Program-made: the position numbers and the translations under genes
Part shown: positions 1-11,500 of the stretch, piece by piece
Numbering within the stretch: the first letter of the stretch is position 1
How the letters are laid out: every line of letters begins with the position of its first letter
Notes under the pieces: generated by a model
Database searches by the model: none
What the model saw: only the letters and a program-made list of their open reading frames with translations
Told to the model about the DNA's origin: nothing
Assembly: GCA_902984215.1 (NCBI GenBank)
Contig: CADWAF010000875.1
Span: 1-17,266, forward strand
From: Willaertia magna
Lineage: Eukaryota; Heterolobosea; Eutetramitea; Acrasida; Naegleriidae
Length of the DNA stretch: 17,266 nucleotides
Reading direction: 5' to 3'

Positions 1-126
1 ATATATGTATTTTTTGTTGTAATGTCTTTTTTTAATAGATCTACGTAAACTGGTTGATTTTTTAGTGGATTCAAAATTAATAGTATTATTGCTGTTAGTG
101 TTGCTGTTGTCAGTGTTATTTATTTT
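1..126 (-). other. possible C-terminal continuation of the ankyrin gene off the left edge
   Basis: Downstream of the apparent stop of the ankyrin gene (TAA, complement of 120-122), the -1 frame stays open on the minus strand to the window edge. It reads as a coding-like asparagine/serine/threonine-rich stretch (INNTDNSNTNSNNTINFE) followed by a basic segment (STKKSTSLRRSIKKRHYNKK). One extra T in the T5 run at 127-131 would join it to the ankyrin frame. Alternatively it is only 3' untranslated sequence, or the tail lies beyond an intron whose donor could be the GTAAAG at 138-143 (complement). Low confidence because only about 40 codons are visible. Confidence 0.3.
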
Positions 127-2222
127 AAAAATTCTGCCTTTACCTTAAGTCTTGCAGCAACATCAACAGGAGAAAATTCAAATTTATCTTTCAAATGAAT
201 ATTTGCTTTAAATTCATGAACTAATCTTTCAGCAATCAATAATTTATCACTTTCATCTTCACTGTCATAATCAAGTACTCAGAGTTTGTCCATAATTATT
301 TTGTGCATTCACGAGTTTTTGTGGACATTTCCTTAATAATTCTAATACAACAAAAGAATGTATTTCTGAGGATTTACTAAGTAATATATGTAAAATAGTA
401 TCACCAATTTCATTTGGTTTAATAGATCTTATATCTTCTGTTGTTAATAAAGAAATAAATTCTATACTAGCAAAATCTTCAAGATTAAGAAGAGTATAAC
501 AAATAAATGGTACAGTTACATCCACAAACTCTGATTGTTCTTCAGCATTACTATTTTGTTTTAACTTATTATTATGTTCATTGACCTTAATTTTTAATTT
601 TAACGGAGAAATTAATAATTCTCTAAACCTTTCTTCTGTTGTTGAACTTTGTAATGTCTTTAAAACAAAATGTAAAAATCTCATAGATTTTTCATCACCA
701 TAATCACTAGAGTTTGAACATCTAATTGCTAAGTTAAATAAAGTACTTTCTTTATCCTTAATATAAGGTAATAAGATCTTTAGATTTTCTTCAGGGAAAT
801 GTGTGAAATTAAGCATAACCAATAGTTTCTCAATTTGTTTAGTAAAATCCCATCCATATTTAATTGCTTGAATAATTTCATCTACTCTATTATATGTACA
901 TAAATCTTCAGTAATTAATTCACCATTTTGGTATTCATTGGCAATATAAATTAAATATTGGAATAAACCTAAGAATGATTCTACATTACTACTAATCGGT
1001 AATTTTAAATATTTAATTGGTAATTCCTTATTAAGGATCATATAATCTATTAATTCTTTTTTACTTTTAATATCTCCAGTCTCAGTCTTGGCCAATGTTA
1101 AATAGTTAGATATAAAATCAGGCATATAAATTAAAAACCCATAATTAGTTAATTCCATCCAATCTTCTATCCTAAAATTACTAAAACATGTCATAAAGCA
1201 TGTAAAAGATCTAACCTTATTGTTGTTATTTCTTCTTGTAAATTTCCTATAAGTATGAACTAATGTATCTTCTTTTGTTATTGGATTTCTTTCAATTAAA
1301 TCAATAACCATATCATCAGGAAATTCAATATCGTTATAATCATTTGTTTTAGGACCATGGAATGAAATAATATTAATTCTACTTAATTGTGGCAATCTAT
1401 TTGATTTTTCCAAAGCTTGTGAAAGTAAATATTCTAAATTGTTTTTAGAGAAATAATGAGGACTATAAATTGTTATTTCTTCAATACTATTAGAGGCTAA
1501 TGAAGAGAAAACCTTGCGACCATATTTGATCTTTAAAATATTTAAACTTCTTAATCTAGTACAAACTTTTGTGAATAAATTTAAAAAGATATGTGAATGA
1601 ATAATAGGAATATCACAACAAGTAATAGTTTCATTATTTCCAACAAAATCATAAAGGAAATCAAAATGCCCTTCTAGAAAATAAGGAAACTCAACAACTA
1701 AGACAGTATTAATAGTGTCTGAATAATCAGTAATTACAGGCATTGCAATTTTCTTTTCTTTTACTCTTTCTAAGCTAATGTTTTCTTCTTCTTCTTCACC
1801 TTCTTGAACTGTTTTAGATGATGAATATCTTATTAAATCATTTTCAAATTCATCATTGTCAATAATCATTTCATCAGTAAGCAAATCTTTCATATTATCT
1901 TTTTGTGAGACTATTTCTTCTTTATTATCTTCATTGTTATTTGTTTGATTGTCTAGTATTAGTCTATTGTTATTATTGTTATCATTTTCTTCGTCGTCAT
2001 AGTCAAATTCATCTAGTCTTTGAGCTTGTTCATCAAACCCTTCACTATCTGAATCTGAGCTCATTGAAGTGTCACTTTCATCAGTTTTACTTCCGGATGA
2101 TTTCTCAAATACATTTCATTTTCAATTCTCTTCTTTACCATCTGTTCTCTTGTTAGTGCAATCCCTTCCCTAACGCTCTGCAACTGTTGTTGTTCCCAAT
2201 TGTTTTTTGCGTCTCCCAACAT
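120..2222 (-). CDS. ankyrin-repeat protein with acidic Asn-rich N-terminus; frame interrupted
   Basis: This is a probable intracellular ankyrin-repeat protein of about 700 residues if its frame breaks are bridged. I place the start at 2220-2222 because an ATG preceded by an A tract opens a frame (MLGDAKNNWEQQQ...) ending in KKRIENEMYLRNHPEV. That segment resembles the first helix of RIIa/RIIAD1-type domains, but the rest of such a domain is absent. The frame must then shift by one base near 2085-2088 to enter the main 597-codon frame, which begins with a Ser/Asp/Glu- and Asn-rich stretch. The middle is unassigned and leucine-rich in places. Near its end are ankyrin-like repeats (NEIGDTILHILL, then NAQNNYGQT). 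The last repeat breaks at 271-281 and continues in another frame (LVHEFKANIHLKDKFEFSPV) to a TAA at 120-122. There is no signal peptide or membrane helix. The binding partner is unknown. The gene could instead have introns or be a pseudogene. Confidence 0.65.
2061..2222 (-). other. N-terminal segment of the ankyrin gene, RIIa-like helix
   Basis: A 53-codon frame starts at an ATG with five As directly upstream and ends at a TGA overlapping the ATG of the long downstream frame. Its text RIENEMYLRNHPEV matches the pattern 'R..NE.YLR.H.EV' at the start of RIIAD1-type RIIa domains, which dimerise and dock flagellar or A-kinase-anchoring proteins. The downstream frame is already open without an ATG for 17 codons before its first Met and reads S/D/E-rich. 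This suggests that the two frames belong together. The family call rests on one helix and is tentative. Confidence 0.45.
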
Positions 2223-2591
2223 TTTTTCAGTAAAAATTTGAGCTCTAACAAAAACCCTTTTGGCGCCAAAAAAGCACGAAAGGACAAAAACTTGCTTAAA
2301 GAAAAAATGTAGCCTTTTTGAAAAATGTTGTTGACATGGTTTTTATCATATTTCTAACCAAACAATTGGGTTGTTATCGGAAATTATGATTACATTCACT
2401 AAAATCATAAAAAAAGATAAGAAAAAGACATTTAATAAATAGTAACATGTCTTATTGGGGATGATATGTCCTTGTAATGGATGAAATTAACTTTTCAATG
2501 GTTGTTACAAACCAAACCATTTAAACACCTTTTGATATTTGATTATAACACTTTTGCAATCTAACATTGAATATCTTCAGAATTAAAAAAA
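2223..2591. promoter_or_regulatory. divergent intergenic region between ankyrin and receptor genes
   Basis: These 369 bp separate two head-to-head start codons and must hold the promoters of both genes. It contains a perfect GGCGCC-centred palindrome close to the minus-strand start and an A7 tract immediately before the plus-strand ATG. The remainder is AT-rich with no open frame that I would call coding and no recognisable RNA gene. I see no convincing TATA box and do not assign one. Confidence 0.6.
2258..2271. promoter_or_regulatory. E2F-like palindrome TTTTGGCGCCAAAA
   Basis: A perfect 14-bp inverted repeat, TTTTGGCGCCAAAA, lies about 36 bp upstream of the ATG proposed for the ankyrin gene. 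It contains the E2F/DP consensus (TTTSGCGC) on both strands and stands out in otherwise AT-rich DNA. The same core occurs upstream of the hydrolase gene at 16694-16703. Binding by an E2F-type factor is inferred from the consensus only. Confidence 0.45.
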
Positions 2592-5500
2592 ATGTATATA
2601 AAATCCATTAGATATATTCAATGGATACTTTTAATCTTTATTTTATTTATTATTAAGGATTTATTTATCTATGGTCAATTACAACAATCAACTAATAATA
2701 ATTTTTATTATCAAAAAAATTGGCTACTTTCAAGCACAAATATACAAACAGTTCATTCAATAATAAATGATAAACTATCTTCTGAATATTTCTATATTGG
2801 AGGGAAATTTATAAATTCAGTTTCTCTTCCAAAATTTAATGGAGGGACTATTAGTAATACACAAGTTCTTTCTACAACTAATTCTTATGGATCATTTGTT
2901 TTAAAGGTACATATTAACGGAAGTGTTTATTGGTCAGGTCAACCTTATCCAACAGTAGCTAGTGAAACAACTTGTTTATCTATTAACCCAACTAATGAAG
3001 ATCTATTAGTTGCTGGAAATTTTTCAAATGGTATTTTTATTGTAAAATATAATAAGGATGGAAATTTACAATGGACAAAAACTGTAAATCAATCGCCTAT
3101 TGATTCCCAATCTATTATTAAAGTTCAATCTATACAATTTAAAGGAACATCAAATTTTTATATAACTGGTAGTTTTAAAGGAAAGATAGCTTTTGATAAT
3201 GGAAAAATAATTGGAGAAGTAATCAATGGTACTAATGGGCAAGAAAATGAGTATTTTTATTTTGCTGAGTTTTCAGTTGATCAAGGTACTTTACTGAATG
3301 TAATAACAAATAAGGTAGCGATTGAAACAGTTACTGTTCAACCTCAACCACAGATTAGTGAAACAAATGGGAATGACACAAGTAGTAATTCCACTACACC
3401 GACACCTGCAATTACTACAACTTCAGTTATACCATTGATTAAGGTTTTCGGTGAAAAACTCGTGGTTGACAGTCAAGGTAATACATACATTGCAGGAATA
3501 TATAATGGAACTGGAATTGATTTTTATAAAAGTACAAGTTTTGATAGTGTTGAAACAATTCAATCATTCGCTGGAAAATTTGACATATTTATTGTAAAGT
3601 ATAGTTCTGATAATCAATTACAATGGTTAAAAACATTTGGTGGAGCAGGAGATGATTTAATATCAGATATTTACTTATGGAATAATAATATTTACTTGGC
3701 TGGAACTACAACTAATAGTGGAATAACATTTGATGCAAGTCATAGTTTTAGTTCTTCTACAAGTGCTGAATGGAGTTTCATTGTTCAATTAAACACCGAT
3801 AATGGAAATATACAGACAGTTATTCCAATAGGAAAAGATGGAACAACCTCCACTTATGTGAGAATAAGGAAGATGTTAGGGTATGGAAACACCTTTTATA
3901 CATCTGGTGTGTTTATTTCTACATTTAATGGTATGACATCCCCTTCTACTTTTAGTCAATTTGTCATAAGATATTCTAACTTAGCGTCGTCTACGATAGA
4001 TTTATCATTTGCTTTTTCAACAAGTGACAATTTTGAATTATCGGATATGCTATTAACAAGTTTTGATACTTCCAACGCAGTAGACCCAATGATTTTCCTT
4101 CTTGGAAAAGTAAATCAAAATAATGGAGATTTCTTAAACAGTTTTATTCCAATATATAACAGTAGTAATTCAATAACAAATATTTCTCCAAAAACTATTT
4201 CACAAACCAGTGCAGGAGGTAATGTTTCTGTTTCTTTCCAATTTACAAAGGAATATACTGGAATGAATGAACCTAATATTCTTATGCTATATCCAGGAGG
4301 TAACTTATATCCTGTAACGAAAAAAGATAATAATAATTATGAATCTTTAATAACTATCCCAAATAACCTACCAACAACGACTCTTCATAATAATCTGCAG
4401 TTGGAATTTTGGAATTATGTTTCTGGGGTCCCAACTATGCATTTAACAAGTAATATAACTATTCCAATCGAGATAAAAGTTAATTTCAAATTAGAAGATA
4501 CAGTTTCTATTTTATCTAGTAGCTCAAGTCCATTAATAATGACAGAAATAACCATTGAAAAGAATGAAAGTATTATTACAACACTTTCCAAACAAAAATT
4601 GTATCTTGACATTTCAAATGGAAAGGTATTGAATACAATTACATTTTCAAATCAAAAATTTTTAGTTCCATTAATTGCTAATGTGCCAAAAGGGTGGAAT
4701 GATGTAAGTATCTTAGTTGAGGAAGGTACAAATCAAAAAACGAATATAAGTGAGAATACTGTTCCTCTTTATTTCTTTGATCCTAATACAAGTTTAGAGG
4801 TAGCTTCAAATGTAATTATAATGTCAACTGCAAATAACCAAGGAATGGCAGTTCAATCTATTTACAAAAGTGATATTCCATCACAATTTAGAACCAACTT
4901 GTGTTGTATTTTAAGACCTGACAATATAGTAACTTTTAATGTTACAACAACACAAACAGTAAACAATGAATTAAATATAAATTGTAATTTTCCACCAAGC
5001 ACAGGCGAAAAAGCTCAATTGGATTTAATAATAGGTTACAAGTTTAATTCTACTTACAATGTAGATATTTCCAAAAATTCAACCCAACAACTATTTTTAT
5101 TAGATAAACGAAATATCAGATTTGGAAAAGAAAATACTACCAATGCAGCCACACAAATTGATATTATTGACAAAATGTATTTACAACAATCTAATTTTAC
5201 TTATCAAAATATTTACATAGATAAAACTATTTCTTCAGCTATTTTAAATGATATGAGTTTTCAAGTTCAATCAAGTGATGGAAATTATAAAACTATTGCC
5301 TCTTTTGAAGTAGGAAGTACACCTGTGTCTTCATGGTATCCAATTAGTATTAACGTTCCAAAATTAGGTACAAATTTGGCTTATTTAGAATATAACTTTA
5401 ATTTAATGTACAAAACTATGGCGCTTTCTAATATGGAAAAAGTTTTATTGCTGAATTACAATCAAATTAAATCAGTTATCTCCAATTTGTTCATAAATGG

Positions 5501-8500
5501 AACAGTAGAGTTAACATTTACATTACAAAATGATATTCCATCCACTGCAGTGCCTTATATCTATTGTAATGTTACTGGGAAGAGTGAAGAAATTTCTATA
5601 GTATCAATGATTAGTAGCTCACAATTTACTTGTAGGGCAAATGCAACAACGGTAGTAGGTGCCGTTTTACAATTAACCTTAAAAACAGATAGAATACAAA
5701 AACAACTAACAGATTCCATTAGTATTCCATCTCCAACAGCATTGCCAAAAATTCCAATTCAATTTATTGAGCCAGTTCCATTGTTTGGTATAAAGGATAA
5801 TTTTCAATTACAGGCTATATTAACTTCCACTAACAACAATGCCTATTTATCATTATTCAGTAGTGATAGATTAGTACTTTTTATTGATGGCATTTACAAT
5901 AATATTACCTCTTCAAGTGATGGTAGATACAAGGCAGAGATTTCTTCTAATAATGAAGGTTGGAAAAGTGGTCAAGTGATGGCTAAATTATACCCAGAAC
6001 AACCATTTACTACCATTTCAGATCAATCATATCCAATTTACTTTTTTAATCCTGAATCCAAACTAACTTTTAATAATAGCGATGGAGTATTTATTCCAAA
6101 TATTCAAAATTTACAAAACATTACAATAATTTATGAAAAGGAGGTTCCAAAAGAATATTGGAATGGTTTAAAATGTAAATTGACAATTAATAATCAAGTT
6201 TCCTTCACTTCTGTTTTTGTAGAGAATGATAATAAGACAATTACTTGTAGAGATATTCCAAATGTAGAACAAGAAGGTAAAATTAATTTAATATATGCTT
6301 ATAATTCAACCGTAAACTTAGATTTATCAAATAGTGTATTAACATTTTACTTTGTAAAGCCAAAAACATTGCAAAGCACTCAAAACTTAGTACTAATTAG
6401 TTCAACAGAGTATCAAAAAGCATCTATAGACTCTTTAGTATTTAACATAGATTCTACACTCAAAGATGCTTTAGTAAATAATACACAATTGAAAGTTATC
6501 CAATCTACTTCGACATACTATAATGTAACAATTCAAGGTACATCTATTAATGTAAGGAATATTCAATTTACAAAAGAAAACCTCGCAAATATAACTTTCT
6601 CATTATCTTATAAATCAGGTAACCAGTATCTAGACTTATCTAACGCTGTAACTTTAACATTTATTGCATCAAATGCATTTGTTACTTATAATAGTACTTT
6701 ATTTAAAAATGGTTCGTTGTCAGTTGCTTACACTTTACAAAATGATATTTTACCAGATATTTTCCCTTTGTTGAATTGTAGAATATATCACCCTACCAAA
6801 TCAGAGTTATTATTACCAACAGTGAATCAAAGTATTAGTAATCAATTAACTACTCAATTGCAACTTTCCTCACAACAAGCAATTGACGAGAATAGTTTAC
6901 TTCAACTTATTATAAAGACAAGAACCAATACTGGACAAGATATAGTTCTAAATATTACCAATTCTATTAAAATCCCAGAACCTTTAGCCTTACCTTTAAC
7001 ACAATTCAATATTGAACCTTCCCCAATGTTAGGTATCGTCAATAGCTCATTGTTAGGATATTTAACAACTAATGATACAGACTATATTTCTGTATTTAAT
7101 GATCGTTTAATTTTTGAATTAGGAGGCAAATCAACAAATCTTGTTAACAACAATGGAAAATTTAGTACTTTACTATCAGCAAGTGAAGAAGGTTGGAAAA
7201 GTGGACAAGTTAAGGTCAAATTTTATACTAACAGTTTAAATGTTTTCACTATATCAGAAATAGCAATACCAATGTATTTCATTAATCCAGAAACGAAAAT
7301 TGCTTATAATGACTCTTTAAGTGATGGTATATTTATTATTTCCAATACTGACAATCAATCTGTTAGAAATATTGTTATAATGTATGAAAAAGAAATTCCT
7401 AAAGATTATTGGAATGGTTTGAAATGTCAATTAACAATTAATAATCAAGTTTCGTTTGTATCAGTAACCGTGGATAATGATAATAAGACAATTATTTGTA
7501 AAGATATTCCAAATGTAGAACAAGAAGGTAAAATTTCATTGGTTTATAATTTTAATTCCACAGTCAACTTAAACATGTCAAATACTGTACTTAACTTTTA
7601 TATTGTTAAAATGACAACGTTACAAAGCATCCAGAATATAACATTGATTACTCAACCTGAATATCAAAAAGAAAGGATTAATTCATTAGCTTTCCGTTTA
7701 AGCACTTCATTAAAAGATGTTTTGATTCCAAACTTATTGATGAAGGTCTCCAGTCCTGTAACGACCTCATTTATTAACGTTACTGTTTCACAAACATCCC
7801 TTACAGTCAACAACACTCCAATTAATAGTTTACAATATTCTAAGATTAATTTCAATTTAGTATATAAACCAAGTGCAGTATCCAATTTAACTTTAACTCC
7901 AACATATTTAGACCTATCTTCACCGGTATCTCTATCATTTTATAAACAACAAACCAATTTTACAAAAATTAAAACAGTTTTAAATAAGGATCAATCTTTA
8001 TTAGTTTCATTCACTTTTGATGACAGTATATTGTACCAAACTATTGATCCAAAGAAAATGTATTGTAGTTTTAATAATTCAATTATTTCAACAAGTATCT
8101 CCACTTTAATATTGGCAACAAATTTTACATCTAGTAGAAATGAATGGCAATGTATTTTGTCTTCAAATTATTCAACATTTGGAACTACTTTACAGGCTAT
8201 TTATCTAAATGAATTAAATAATTATGATATAGTGGTACAACAACCAATTCTCTTACCTTCTCCTTCCATTCCTAATTTTGAATTTTATTTTACACCAAAT
8301 GCTAGTGTTTCATTAAGAGATGATTTGATTGCTGAAATAACCTGTGAAGATGCCTCAATAATTGAGAAATTTAAAGACAGAATGATAGTACAAATAGACG
8401 GTAAAACATATCAACCTATCATTTCTTCTACAATTCCTGTAAAGGTTTATGTTCCTTTGTTATCTAATAATATTGGTTGGGTGAATGTAAAGATTTTAGT

Positions 8501-11500
8501 TAAATATGAATTGACAGACACTGAGTACTCAACAATAAGTTACGATAATTTAAAAGTATTTTTCTTTAATTCGAAAGAACAATTAGTATTAAATAATAAT
8601 ATAACTATATTTTCAAAGTCGGAAAATAACACCTTTACAAATCTCGAATTGGAATTTTTAAACACTAGTTACATTATTCCATTCAAAGACCTAAGTAATT
8701 TTTATTGTAAAATTTTAGGACAAAATTATTCCATTCAAACCTCAAATGAAAAACCAACTAAATTCTCATGTATTAATATACCTTTGGTTGAAATGAAAGG
8801 TTTAGTTACTTTTGGTTACCAATTCAATCAAACTACCTTTGTAGAGATATCTTCTCCAATGCCCTTTGAGATATATGAGAAAAGAAGTATCTCTTTGACC
8901 AGTAAGGCGCAAAACATTACTTCATTTAATGTTATGATGTTAAAAGAAGATACTGATCCTTTTACTTTACAACTAGATATTGTATTACCACAAACCATTT
9001 TATCGTCAATTATGGTGCGATATTACACTGAATATGACAACGTAACAAAGTATATAATCCCTACATTTTTAAAAGATTCTAATTCATTAACTTTGTCTTT
9101 ACCTACCATCAAACCAATTTATTTCTTCCCATATCATTTTCAATTAGAATATAAAACCACGGCCAAAAACTATTTATTGTCTAATGAGACCGTTATCTAT
9201 TTTGTAAAGTATAATATTATAGATGAATGGAGTTTTATTTCAACAGATGACAACAATGGAAGACTAAATTTCCATTTTAAAGAAATGGATAATCTTTACT
9301 ACTTTAGAAATAGCACCCCTTCAACACTTGTAGATAAAATGTACTGTAAATTTTATGATAATAATGGTATTATTAAATACAGCAAAGTAAATGTCACTAC
9401 CCTTAGTCAATATTCATGTGATTTAACAGGAACTAATTTCACAAAAGACGAAAAGAAAAAAGTGGTATTGGTTATTTTAGAAAGAAGCAACAATGAATTA
9501 CTCTTTACTGATACATTTGATATCTTCCCATTCCAATGTTATGGAGTAATTTCAACAAATACCTTAGGTGTTTGTAATGGAAAAGGTAAATGTATTGGAA
9601 ATAATTTATGTCAATGCCAACCAAATTATTATTCCATCAATTGTTCCATTACAACTTGCTATGAAATACTTTCCAACCAAACAAATGTTTGCAATGGAAA
9701 TGGTAAATGTATTTCTTATAATACTTGTGAATGTAGCTCACCTTTCATTCAGGGAGAACAATGTAATCAAGGTACATTATTTATCAATAAGAATAATCAA
9801 ATAGCATCTACAAATAGAGACTTAATCAATTCAACAACAATGGAGGAATTTTTATTTGAAAACGATAAATTACAAGCTATTACATGTCAAGATTTTATTG
9901 CTAATGAAAATTTAATTTTATTTGGGGTGAATGCTAAGTGTTTCCTTTACAATCATGGTGAATCTCTAGTTATAAGCTTTGATAGAAATTCAATTATATT
10001 TATTAATGAAACTATAAATCAAGTAATTTATTTGAAGAAAGGATTAACGTTCAGTAATGGAATTGAAAGTAAAACTTTGACTACCTTAATCGCAAAAACC
10101 TTCAATGAGTTTATTGCTAATGGAACGAAGGAGGCTGTTGCTTTAGTTGGTCAACCATTGATTAGTCAACAATCACCAATTATTTTGTATGCTTTTACAA
10201 ACAACAAATTATTACCAGGTTCTAATTTACAATACAATTGGTCAAGTAGTAATGATCCCATAATGAATCAAGAATTACAAAAATTTAAAAATCAACCAAT
10301 TATTAAGTTTTCCGCATCACCTTTACAAAATCAAAGAAATTTATTGCAAAACATTCAAAAGGAAATTTCACTTAAAATTTACGATCCAAGTTCAAATCAA
10401 GAAATTACTCAAAACATTAAATTGGAAATTACCGCAAATCAAAATGTTCCAAATTTATTATCTTTGAATAATCCTTCGCAAACTTGTTATAATTTGAAAT
10501 CTTGTTTCATTGAAGTTTCCACTTTTCCAACAACAAACATCACTTTAAGTTATAAACTTAAACAAGTAGAGCTGCCTCAAATCAATGGAAAGAGTTTGTT
10601 TAAACTTTCTTCTATAGTAACAACTAACGATTTAGTGAATGATACCTCAATTTTAAGATTAACGGTTATTGCAAAGAATGTAATAGATCAATCTCAAGTA
10701 GAAACAGAATTTCAAATTACTGTTAAGAAGAAAGCTTTACAATTTTATTTTATGAAATATATTACAAATGCAGTGATTGGACAATCGATACCACTTTCTG
10801 TTTTACAAATGGATTTAAATACTATGAAGTTTATTGATGTTAATCAATTACAAAATAGCGTGATTTGGTCATGTAAATTGGATAGCGGAGCTACTTGCAA
10901 TGAAGTTATATCTACAGAAACAACAAAGACACTGTCATCTATTGGAAAACAATTGACTTTTACTATAGCAGGTAAACATATAATAACTGTTAAGGATTCT
11001 TTAAACAATATGAAGCAAGTTACTGTTAATGTTCTTTCAAACAATAACAACAATTCCCCTACCATTAAGTTTGTAAGTGTTATTCCAGAAACAATTGGTT
11101 ATGGACAACAAATCTCAATCATGTCAGAAATTAATTCTCTATCGTTTAGTTCTTTACAATGGAGAGTTTGGAAACAAGATATGTCACCTTCCAGTACTTC
11201 TTTATCATATTCAGTTTTCCAATCACCAAATAATTATACATTAATAGAAATTCAACAACAAACAAATAATTACATAATTTCTAAATTAAACAGTGGTAAT
11301 TTCATTCCTGGTTTTAATTATTTAATTAGATTGGAAGGTACAATCAACAACAATGAAGTTGTTTATGTTGAAAAGGAAATTAAAATTCAATTCTCGCCAA
11401 CAAACTTTAGGTGTGATGTTTATCCAAAAGAAGGAATTGCATTTGAAACAGATTTTTCTATCTTTTGTAATGTAGATGACAATTATCTTTCAAGAATTGA

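Larger units (their letters stand above)
4453..9536 (+). repeat. four tandem ~420-residue units of Ig/TIG-like domains inside the receptor gene
   Basis: The receptor ectodomain contains four diverged copies of a unit of about 1.25 kb, each apparently made of four beta domains of about 100 residues. A Gly-Trp anchor marks the first domain of each unit (W702, W1124, W1535, W1963; spacings 422, 411 and 428 residues). The second domain carries a conserved Trp/Cys pattern (YWNGLKC in units 2 and 3). The fourth has the pattern 'NGS/T...L.F/YTLQNDI'. Units begin near nt 4453, 5742, 6987 and 8263. A lone fourth-type domain precedes unit 1, near 4180-4450. Confidence 0.75.

Noticed and set aside
93..117. 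Similarity of TTGCTGTTGTCAG-type stretches at the left edge and near 16320-16355
   Set aside because: This is low-complexity sequence from Asn/Asp/Ser codons on the minus strand, not a dispersed repeat.
1905..2156. Plus-strand frame antisense to the acidic start of the ankyrin gene
   Set aside because: Its Leu/His/Tyr-rich text is the complement of the Asp/Glu/Asn-rich codons of the real gene.
9568..9804. Plus-strand frame overlapping the EGF domains
   Set aside because: It is an out-of-frame shadow of the cysteine-rich EGF coding sequence. The real frame shows proper cysteine spacing.
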